From IMG/VR virus record IMGVR_UViG_3300031787_013450, positions 1 to 64,000 of that record: a stretch of DNA of 64,000 nucleotides; one strand, 5' to 3'. Below, one piece after another: positions 57,077 to 63,834 of the stretch. Every line of letters begins with the position of its first letter. Position 1 is the first letter of the stretch. Source of the stretch: a virus. A program made the position numbers and the translations under genes. The notes under the pieces are model-generated. The model did no database searches. It worked only from the letters and a program-made list of their open reading frames with translations, and was not told the origin of the DNA.

Positions 57077-58663
57077 ATGAATAAAACATATATTAAAGAA
57101 TCATTAAGGAAATATTTGAACACTAATATATTATTAGAAGGTTGGTTTCATGGTACTTATGATTCTAGAGAAATAGAAAAAGAAGGTGGTTTTACTAATA
57201 AAACTATTAGAGTAGAATATGTTAATAACCCTAAAGCTCTTGATAAATTACAAGAAAAAATGAATAAAGCTAAAATTTCAGGTGATGAAGAATTATATTT
57301 TAGTTTATTAAATAAAGTTTCTAATTTTAAAGATTATTATTCGTATAACAAACCATTATTCATAACTGACAAATATTCTGTTGCTAAAACATATGCTGAT
57401 GCTAAAAGAGCTTTTGATTATCAAAACGCTATTGAAAAAGTGTATGAAGTTGATGTTGATTGTGATAAAATAGTTAAGATAATAGCAATTGGTGATAGAT
57501 TTAGTTATATTAGTTTAGATAAAGTTAAAAATGGTTTTATTAATGCTGGTATATCTGAAGAAAGAATTGATGAATTAATATCAATGTTTAATTATTATTA
57601 TAATGATAAAGGAATTAAAACAGATGTTATAGGAGCAATAGGGAACATTTTAAATTTTGATTGTATAGATGTTATTGGTGTTTTGGATTCATATCATGGT
57701 GGTACTATTAAATCAACAGTTAGAATGGTTTTAGACCCATCAAAAGTCAAAATAAAAACAAAACAAAATTTAAATGAAAACATAATTTTAACTGAAGAAT
57801 TAAAAACATTATATCACGGTAATAAATCTGGTTATAAATTAGATAACATAACTTTTGATAATAACAATTATTTTTATTTAACACCAATTTTTAGATATGC
57901 GTTAATGTATGCTAAAGGAAATGAAGATGGCGTTACAGGATTAAAGATAGATACATCTAAATTATTAGATTTAAGGTCACTAGGTACAAATAAAATTGAT
58001 AGTAAAACATTCTATAAAGAGACAAAACAATATTTTCCATCAAAACTTTTAACTAAGAATCAAAATAATTCTTTATGGGAATTAATTAGATTAGATTTTG
58101 ATGGTGATATTAAAAAAACTTTTCAAAGTAGAGGATATGATGGTTTAATAATAATTGAACAAAAAGATGGTGAAAAATTTGAATCATATGTCTTATTTAA
58201 TAGCAATCCAATTATTGATATATTAAACACAAATATTTTTGGTCATAGATTAGATGTGTTATTAGATATTATTGGTGACAAAGTAGATAACCCAAAAAAA
58301 TTCATAAAAGATAAAATATATGATTTGAAAACAATTCAAAAACAATCATCAATAATATTGTATAGGGTTGTTTATATAAAAAACCCAGATAAGTTAAATA
58401 AGAATAATTTTGGACATCATTATGTCTTAAGTACAGAAGATTTTCATGAAGAAATGTTAGATTATTTATACCAAAATGCGAGAAAGCTAGATAAAAATTT
58501 GGAAGAAGATGATGTTTATTTGATAGAAGTTGAAACACCAACATCAAATATAGATTATTATGAGACTATGAGAACATTTGTTTTGCATCCTTGGGAAAAT
58601 GAAATAACAATTAAAGATGATACGAAGGTTAAATTAAAAAACATTACTAATTTTTTTGGTTAA
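57077..58663 (+). CDS. Protein with three ADP-ribosyltransferase-like regions
   Basis: 528 residues. The leader YIKESLRKYLNTNILLE ends before GWF. Region 1 (from about residue 24): GWFHGTYDSREIEKEGGF, PLFITDKYSVAKTYADAKRA, VYEVDVDCDKIV. Region 2 (from about 235): TLYHGNKSGYKLDNITF, YFYLTPIFRYALMYAKGN, SRGYDGLIII. Region 3 (from about 415): SIILYRVVYIKNP, GHHYVLSTEDF, VYLIEVETPTSNIDYY, HPWENEITI. Each has the R/H-G strand, a hydrophobic (S/T)xx block and a late acidic strand in ART order. Three such units in one phage protein is unusual. Targets are unknown. Confidence 0.62.
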   Translation: MNKTYIKESLRKYLNTNILLEGWFHGTYDSREIEKEGGFTNKTIRVEYVNNPKALDKLQEKMNKAKISGDEELYFSLLNKVSNFKDYYSYNKPLFITDKYSVAKTYADAKRAFDYQNAIEKVYEVDVDCDKIVKIIAIGDRFSYISLDKVKNGFINAGISEERIDELISMFNYYYNDKGIKTDVIGAIGNILNFDCIDVIGVLDSYHGGTIKSTVRMVLDPSKVKIKTKQNLNENIILTEELKTLYHGNKSGYKLDNITFDNNNYFYLTPIFRYALMYAKGNEDGVTGLKIDTSKLLDLRSLGTNKIDSKTFYKETKQYFPSKLLTKNQNNSLWELIRLDFDGDIKKTFQSRGYDGLIIIEQKDGEKFESYVLFNSNPIIDILNTNIFGHRLDVLLDIIGDKVDNPKKFIKDKIYDLKTIQKQSSIILYRVVYIKNPDKLNKNNFGHHYVLSTEDFHEEMLDYLYQNARKLDKNLEEDDVYLIEVETPTSNIDYYETMRTFVLHPWENEITIKDDTKVKLKNITNFFG

Positions 58664-58674
58664 TTTTAATTCTG

Positions 58675-58690
58675 AATATCTATATATAAA
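58675..58690 (+). promoter_or_regulatory. Late-type promoter-like motif AATATCTATATATAAA
   Basis: A variant of the late-type element before the ATG at 58698. Confidence 0.35.
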
Positions 58691-58697
58691 ATAAAAG

Positions 58698-59183
58698 ATG
58701 AAAGATTTTAAACAAGTGATTAAAACTAAGATACGAGAATTTATTGAACAACAAGAGTTTAATGAAGGCATATTTGATAGATTTAAAAGGAATGAAATTT
58801 TTAAACAAAAACCTAATATTTGGACACATGCTACCTCTTCTGATGAATTAATAAATCATTTAAAAAGTGGTGGTGACTTTATAGGTGAAAAAGAAGATTT
58901 AAGTAAGTTTAATATAGAAAAGATAGGTCCTTTTGCTACATTTGTTAATCAACATTCACCAAACTTTAAAAAGGGGTCAATATTTCACGGATTTGAACAA
59001 CATCCATATTTGATTACAACCGAATTACCAGATAGTGCTTTCCAACCAAATTGGAATCGTAAAAATTATGATAACTTGAATGATAGTTCAAATGTTGGTG
59101 TTTTGAAACCAGAATATCGTGATTCTAAAAATTTCAAGTTGTGGAAAAGAAATAATAAAGGTGAATTTGAATTAATAAAATAA
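58698..59183 (+). CDS. ART-like or related effector with packaging-type N-terminus
   Basis: 161 residues. The leader FKQVIKTKIREFIEQQEFNE is followed by GIFD, an (L/F)NE-type site. The body has NIWTHATSSDELINHLKSGG, GPFATFVNQHSPNFKKGSIF, HGFEQHPYLITTELPDSAFQ. The W-x-H-A-T opening and the ITTELP strand recall the neighbouring ART-like proteins, but conservation is weaker and catalytic residues are not evident. It has its own late-like motif. Alternative: a phage structural effector of another fold. Confidence 0.5.
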   Translation: MKDFKQVIKTKIREFIEQQEFNEGIFDRFKRNEIFKQKPNIWTHATSSDELINHLKSGGDFIGEKEDLSKFNIEKIGPFATFVNQHSPNFKKGSIFHGFEQHPYLITTELPDSAFQPNWNRKNYDNLNDSSNVGVLKPEYRDSKNFKLWKRNNKGEFELIK

Positions 59184-59201
59184 AAGTGCGTTGGATTTTA
59201 G

Positions 59202-59225
59202 TTTTTAACTATTTATATATAAAGA
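59202..59225 (+). promoter_or_regulatory. Late-type promoter motif within 59207-59225
   Basis: AACTATTTATATATAAAG fits the late-type consensus with the upstream TTTTTAAC shared with the 33347 element. ATG at 59233. Confidence 0.45.
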
Positions 59226-59232
59226 TAAAACT

Positions 59233-59745
59233 ATGAGTAAAGAAATGAGAAGATTGATAGATACATTCAAAAGGTTTAATTTGAATGAGAGTCGTAAGAA
59301 TCTAAAATTAGATATTTTAAAAGATAGAGAAGAACTTATAGATATATTCAAATGGATTTCATATGATGATTATAACGGAGAAAATCCTAATTTTCAATTA
59401 CAAGGCACACCAAACAACATTATACTTCATTTTCAAAGATTTTTTGGTGAGAACCAATTCGAAATTAAAGAGTGGTTGATAAGTGGTGTTAATTATGTTA
59501 TGGAGGTTTATGGATATAAATATGGAAATTCAAAACCAGTTAGCATTTCATATGAATTAGATAATCCTAATTATGATGAACTTGCTGATTTATTACATGA
59601 TGAAGAAGGTGTTATTGCTGGTGGTAAATCACCTAAAAATTCAAATAAAAAGATAATAGAATCCAAAACCTTTGATAAAATTGAAGATGTTTTAGGATTA
59701 AAAGTAAATACCTTATCTATAAGAATATCAAAAGTGGGTGGGTAA
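59233..59745 (+). CDS. Hypothetical protein with packaging-type N-terminus
   Basis: 170 residues. The leader MRRLIDTFKRFNLNE ends in LNE before SRKN. The body is alpha/beta (FQLQGTPNNIILHFQRFFGE; IKEWLISGVNYVMEVYGYKY; LSIRISKVGG). Unrecognised. It ends 14 bp before dispersed repeat C. Confidence 0.5.
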   Translation: MSKEMRRLIDTFKRFNLNESRKNLKLDILKDREELIDIFKWISYDDYNGENPNFQLQGTPNNIILHFQRFFGENQFEIKEWLISGVNYVMEVYGYKYGNSKPVSISYELDNPNYDELADLLHDEEGVIAGGKSPKNSNKKIIESKTFDKIEDVLGLKVNTLSIRISKVGG

Positions 59746-59759
59746 AAAATTATTACACA

Positions 59760-59890
59760 TAACAATAGGTTATACGCAATACATTTTTATAACTAATTGC
59801 TATGTATTTAATTACAACAGTATTTTAGGATAAAAATATCACGCAACTAAAATATTTTTTTGTTTAATTATATTATTAATAGTATATTTG
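59760..59890 (+). repeat. Dispersed promoter-bearing repeat, copy C
   Basis: 131 bp starting TAACAATAGGTTATACGCAA and ending with TATATTTG (59883-59890). About 90% identical by eye to copy A in the central block. It provides the promoter of the RNA-repair operon. Confidence 0.8.
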
Positions 59891-59897
59891 TAATAAT

Positions 59898-59976
59898 GAA
59901 TGTTCTCAAACTCATTTAATAGTGGTTGCAACCATCTGTTATTAAGGTTAACTACCTGATGTCCCTGAGAACATTC
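59898..59976 (+). ncRNA. Structured leader or small RNA before the RNA-repair operon
   Basis: GAATGTTCTCA (59898-59908) pairs perfectly with TGAGAACATTC (59966-59976), and TTTTATTTT follows, so it may end transcription. Inside, GGTTGCAACC and TTAATA/TATTAA can pair. A 7-codon frame MNVLKLI starts at 59896, 5 bases after the promoter box, and its stop lies within the element. This is a candidate attenuator, riboswitch or stable RNA controlling the kinase/ligase genes. Confidence 0.5.
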
Positions 59977-59994
59977 GTTTTATTTTAAAAACAT

Positions 59995-60921
59995 ATGAAA
60001 ATAAGAAATATATTAGAACAATTGAACGGAACAAATATAATAAATGTTCCAATAACCAGAGATAATCAAGAATTGATTATAATGGTTGGTATACCTGGTA
60101 GCGGTAAAAGCACAAAAGCTAAATCTATAGTTGGTAATGGTATTATCCATTCAACAGATGATTTAATTGAAGCTACTGGTGATTATAACGAATTCTTTAA
60201 TAATATGATGGCAAATAAAGATTTTGGACCATTAAGTAATATGCATAAACAAAATCTTAAAAACGCTATAAAATCTATGAAAGATGGTATTACACCAGTT
60301 ATAATTGATAATACCAATTTAAGCCCAAGTGAACCAAAACAATATGTTATGGCTGCATTAGAAATGGGTTACGATGATAAGAACATAAAATTTATTAATA
60401 TCGGTACTGGTGGATTAACAGCAGAAGAATTGGCCAAAAGAAATACACATAATGTGCCTTTAGATAAGATTAAATCAATGATTGATAAATATAAGACACA
60501 TAACCCAATAACAATTGAAAAAGTGATTAATAGCAAAGATATGGGTAAAAAAGATGATGTGTTATATTCAGCAGTTGTATTGGATGAAGAATCACATAAT
60601 AAATTGATTAATATGTTTTCAGATATCATACCTGAAGATTGGAAAGTTTATGCACATCATATGACAATTCAATTTGGAAAAGGTGTTGAGAATGAAAAAG
60701 ATTTGGATAAAGAAGTGATATTACAAGGTAATAAATTAGGTATATCAGATAAAGCAATTGCCATAGAAGTAAGTGGATATGAATCAAAAAAAAATATACC
60801 ACATATAACTATAGCTATTAGTCCAGATGGTTCACCTAAAATGAGTAATGATATAACTGATTGGGAAAAAATTAAACCAATTAAATTAACTGGCGTGGTT
60901 AAAAACATTTTGAAAAAATAA
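59995..60921 (+). CDS. RNA end-healing enzyme: P-loop polynucleotide kinase plus 2H phosphodiesterase
   Basis: 308 residues. The N-terminal kinase has IIMVGIPGSGKSTKAKSI (P-loop near residues 32-40), IHSTDDL and PVIIDNTNLSPSEPKQYV, typical of 5'-OH polynucleotide kinases and fungal Trl1 kinase modules. The C-terminal part has two HxT motifs, YAHHMTIQFG (about residue 222) and PHITIAIS (about 271), marking a 2H/cyclic phosphodiesterase. The order kinase then CPDase matches the healing half of fungal tRNA ligase. With the ligase gene downstream it should repair RNAs cut to 2',3'-cyclic phosphate and 5'-OH ends. Confidence 0.82.
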   Translation: MKIRNILEQLNGTNIINVPITRDNQELIIMVGIPGSGKSTKAKSIVGNGIIHSTDDLIEATGDYNEFFNNMMANKDFGPLSNMHKQNLKNAIKSMKDGITPVIIDNTNLSPSEPKQYVMAALEMGYDDKNIKFINIGTGGLTAEELAKRNTHNVPLDKIKSMIDKYKTHNPITIEKVINSKDMGKKDDVLYSAVVLDEESHNKLINMFSDIIPEDWKVYAHHMTIQFGKGVENEKDLDKEVILQGNKLGISDKAIAIEVSGYESKKNIPHITIAISPDGSPKMSNDITDWEKIKPIKLTGVVKNILKK

Positions 60922-60923
60922 TT

Positions 60924-60955
60924 TTGTATTATTAATAAAATTATTAGTACCTTTG
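60924..60955 (+). promoter_or_regulatory. Bacteroidota-type promoter, leaderless
   Basis: TTG (60924-60926), 21-bp spacer, TACCTTTG (60948-60955); ATG at 60960, 4 bases after the box. Confidence 0.65.
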
Positions 60956-60959
60956 TAGT

Positions 60960-61265
60960 ATGGAAAATAATATGTTAGAACGTAGAGCCGAAATAAGCTC
61001 AAAATTATTTGAAATGGGAACTTCTTTATGTAAAGAAAGCCATGAAACTGGTGATTATTGTGTTAATAAAGCTGGTAGTTTATTAATATTTATCGCTGGT
61101 GTTATGTTAGATGAAAAAGATGTCGAAGAATATGGGTTAATTTCATCAATGTATGCTGCAAAAAGGATTATGGATGACCTTGAAGAAAAAAACATAAGAA
61201 TTTCAGAGATACTAAAATATTTTAATAATTTAGATGGCGAAGAACAAAACTTTAAAGATAATTAA
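60960..61265 (+). CDS. Hypothetical helical protein in the RNA-repair operon
   Basis: 101 residues, helical (ERRAEISSKLFEMGTSLCKE; AGSLLIFIAGVMLDEKDVEE). Unrecognised; it starts a leaderless transcript that continues into the RNA ligase gene 6 bp later. A partner or regulator of the ligase is possible. Confidence 0.5.
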   Translation: MENNMLERRAEISSKLFEMGTSLCKESHETGDYCVNKAGSLLIFIAGVMLDEKDVEEYGLISSMYAAKRIMDDLEEKNIRISEILKYFNNLDGEEQNFKDN

Positions 61266-61271
61266 AATAAA

Positions 61272-62396
61272 ATGTTAAAAATAGTTGAAAAGTTAAATAG
61301 AGATGGGTTAGAAAAAACCGTATCTGATTTAGAGTTAAAACATAAGTTATACTATGATAAAGTCATATTAAAGTATGACCAATTATCATCACCAGTAATA
61401 ATGGCTTTGGAAGAAGTTCAAGAATGTCGTGGATTAATTCTCGAATTAGACACATGGAAAGTTATTGGTATGGCTTTTAAAAAATTCTTTAATCATAGTG
61501 AAACTAATGCTCATACAATTAATTGGAATACCGCAAGAATCCTTGAGAAGTGTGATGGTTCTTTAATTAATTTACACTACGATTGGAATAAAGATAAGTG
61601 GTTTGCTGCAACAACAGGAACTGCTGAAGGTGAAGGGAATGTTAATGGAATGTTAGATTTAACATTTAATCAACTGTTTTGGAATACAGCTTCAAAATAT
61701 GGTTTAACTGAAAATAAATTAACAAAAGGTTTTAGTTATGTTTTTGAATTAATGACACCTTATAATATTGTTGTTAAACCACATTCTGAATCTTCACTAA
61801 CATTATTAACAATAAGGGATTTAAAGACCTTAAACGAATTATCTTACAATGATGTAATGGAAGTATCAAAACAAATAAATATCCCTGTGGTGACTGAATA
61901 TGACCTAAATAAGAACATAGATTCTTTGGTTAAGACTTTTGAAAATATGCCATTTTCAGAAGAGGGGTATGTTATTGTTGATAATGATTTTAACAGAGTT
62001 AAATTAAAGAATCCTGAATATGTTTTGGTTCACCATTTAAAAGATAAATTATCTTTTTATAATATATTGGGGATAATAAAGAATAATGAAGTTGAAGAAT
62101 TCATATCAACATTCAAAGAACGTGAAAATGAGATACTTGAACTAAGAGAAAAGTATTATGGGTTAATACGTGCGTTAAATCATTATTGGTATGTTTTATA
62201 TGAATTTAAACCTAAGAACAACACAAAAGAAGAACGTAAAAATTACGCCACAAATGTATTTAAAGTTTGTTCAGAGAATAATTTAATGTTATTTTCAAAT
62301 ATGTTTTTCTCTTTGATTGACGGTAAAACACCATCACCAGAAGAATACCTTAAAGACTTTGATAACAAGAGGTTATACGAACATTTAAAAAAATGA
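61272..62396 (+). CDS. T4 Rnl1-like RNA ligase
   Basis: 374 residues, the size of T4 RNA ligase 1. Motif I is LEKCDGSLINLHYD with the adenylated Lys at residue 93. An upstream ECRGLILEL and MAFKKFFNHSE (Rnl1-specific), then SYVFELMTPYNIVV (motif IIIa/IV region), EEGYVIVD and RVKLKNPEY (motif V) follow in order. The ligase seals healed RNA ends; in T4 it repairs tRNA cut by host anticodon nucleases. It overlaps the DUF262 gene by 4 bp. Confidence 0.92.
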   Translation: MLKIVEKLNRDGLEKTVSDLELKHKLYYDKVILKYDQLSSPVIMALEEVQECRGLILELDTWKVIGMAFKKFFNHSETNAHTINWNTARILEKCDGSLINLHYDWNKDKWFAATTGTAEGEGNVNGMLDLTFNQLFWNTASKYGLTENKLTKGFSYVFELMTPYNIVVKPHSESSLTLLTIRDLKTLNELSYNDVMEVSKQINIPVVTEYDLNKNIDSLVKTFENMPFSEEGYVIVDNDFNRVKLKNPEYVLVHHLKDKLSFYNILGIIKNNEVEEFISTFKERENEILELREKYYGLIRALNHYWYVLYEFKPKNNTKEERKNYATNVFKVCSENNLMLFSNMFFSLIDGKTPSPEEYLKDFDNKRLYEHLKK

Positions 62397-62626
62397 AAAC
62401 TATAAAAGAACTTAGAAATATTGGTCTAAAAGTTGAAGAAGCTTGCTCAAGCGTAAAGTACTTTAAACAATTAAATATTGATTGGGATGTTTTCTTAGAA
62501 ACAAGAGGTAAGAACTTACAGCGTGATTTTGTTTGGGATTTAAATCAAAAACGTGAATTAATATGGTCTGTGTTGATTGGTAGACATATTCCACATATGG
62601 CTTTAATAAACACTATAGATGAACTA
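62393..62626 (+). pseudogene. DUF262 (GmrSD/ParB-like) gene truncated by a TnpB element
   Basis: About 78 codons remain. GKNLQRDFVWDLNQKRELIW and SVLIGRHIPHMALIN are the start of a DUF262 domain, normally followed by an IDGQQR motif and several hundred residues. The frame instead runs into the hairpin end of the inserted element and stops at once (PIG stop). DUF262 domains occur in phage proteins and in type IV restriction enzymes. The 4-bp overlap with the ligase shows that it was the next gene of the RNA-repair operon. Confidence 0.72.
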
Positions 62627-62649
62627 CCCATTGGCTAAAGACCAATGGG
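62627..62649. repeat. Subterminal hairpin, tnpB 3' end
   Basis: CCCATTGG-CTAAAGA-CCAATGGG. The tnpB stop codon lies in the loop. In TnpB systems the guide (omega) RNA overlaps this end of the gene. Confidence 0.75.
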
Positions 62650-63834
62650 TTTCTTAACAATATTGTTAAGAATTTTAGACGTTTCACCGATTGTGCCAAC
62701 GGATGTTGGTCTTATTTCATCTCCACGTCTGTAATCGTCAGTTCCTGACGATAATATCTTATTTCCTTCTTTAAGGATATTTATGCTTGCGTTTAAATCT
62801 CTATCTAATTTAGTATTACATGATGGGCAAACCCATTCTCTAATATTTAATTTTAAATTTTGATTAATATAACCACAACAATTACATGTTTTACTACTAG
62901 GAAAAAACCTATCTATGTTAACTATTTTTTTATCATTCCATTCAGATTTATAACGTAACATTGTTACAAATTTTCCCCATGAAACATCTAAAATATGTTT
63001 AGATAATTTATGATTTTTAACCATACCCTTAATATTTAAATCTTCCAATACAATTAAATCATATTTTTTAATTAAATCTGTGGATATTTTATGTAGATTA
63101 TCTATTCTAGAATTGGTTATCTTCTTATGAATAGTGGCCACTTTTAATTTTTGTTTATTATATCTGTTACTACCTTTTATTTTTCTGCTTAAATGTTGTT
63201 GATGTTCTTTAAGTTTTTTAGCGTATGTTTTTGTGTATCTATTATTTTTATATTTATAACCATCAGATGTTATAACAAACTCTTTAATACCTAAATCAAT
63301 ACCAACAGATTTGTTAGTTTTTGGTAATTTATTATGTTCAGTTTCAACCAAAATAGATACAAAATATTCATTTGTTGGTGTTTTTGAAATAGTACATTGT
63401 TTAATTAAACCATTAAATTTTCTATCTATAATGACTTTAATAGGGTCTTTAAATTTAGGTATAGATAATTCATTTTTATTTAATTTAACAAATTGAGGTA
63501 TTGTAAAACTATTTTTATCGTGTTTAGATTTAAATTTAGGAAAACCTTTTTTGAATCTAAAAAAATTCTTATAAGCTGTTTCTAAATTTTTTAATGAATC
63601 CTGTAATGATTGTGAATTAATTTCTTTTAACCATGAATAATTATCTTGTTTTTTTAATTCAGTTAATGATTTAGCGTTATCATAATAATTAATTGAGTTT
63701 TTGTTTGTTTCATATTCATGTTTTCTTTCATTTAAAAAATAATTATATATAAACCTAATTGAACCAAAGTGTTTATTCAATAAAACAATTTGTTCATTAG
63801 TTGGTTTAAGTTTATATTTATATGATTTTAACAT
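62635..63834 (-). CDS. tnpB: TnpB RNA-guided endonuclease
   Basis: 399 residues. RuvC-like residues: Asp180 in VGIDLGIKEF, Glu264 in IVLEDLNIKG, Asp344/346 in LDRDLNASINIL. A four-Cys zinc ribbon (Cys317, 320, 336, 339) and the N-terminal helix-turn-helix region (SYKYKLKPTNEQIVLLNKHF) are intact. TnpB is the RNA-guided DNA nuclease ancestor of Cas12. All key residues are kept, so the protein may be active. The guide RNA should read from the minus strand past 62640 into the flank. Confidence 0.92.
   Translation of the reverse strand: MLKSYKYKLKPTNEQIVLLNKHFGSIRFIYNYFLNERKHEYETNKNSINYYDNAKSLTELKKQDNYSWLKEINSQSLQDSLKNLETAYKNFFRFKKGFPKFKSKHDKNSFTIPQFVKLNKNELSIPKFKDPIKVIIDRKFNGLIKQCTISKTPTNEYFVSILVETEHNKLPKTNKSVGIDLGIKEFVITSDGYKYKNNRYTKTYAKKLKEHQQHLSRKIKGSNRYNKQKLKVATIHKKITNSRIDNLHKISTDLIKKYDLIVLEDLNIKGMVKNHKLSKHILDVSWGKFVTMLRYKSEWNDKKIVNIDRFFPSSKTCNCCGYINQNLKLNIREWVCPSCNTKLDRDLNASINILKEGNKILSSGTDDYRRGDEIRPTSVGTIGETSKILNNIVKKPIGL

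Noticed and set aside
59898-59976. Hammerhead ribozyme, because of CCTGATG near the 3' stem
   Set aside because: The CUGAUGA core is not complete (CUGAUGU) and the GAAA strand is missing at the needed place.
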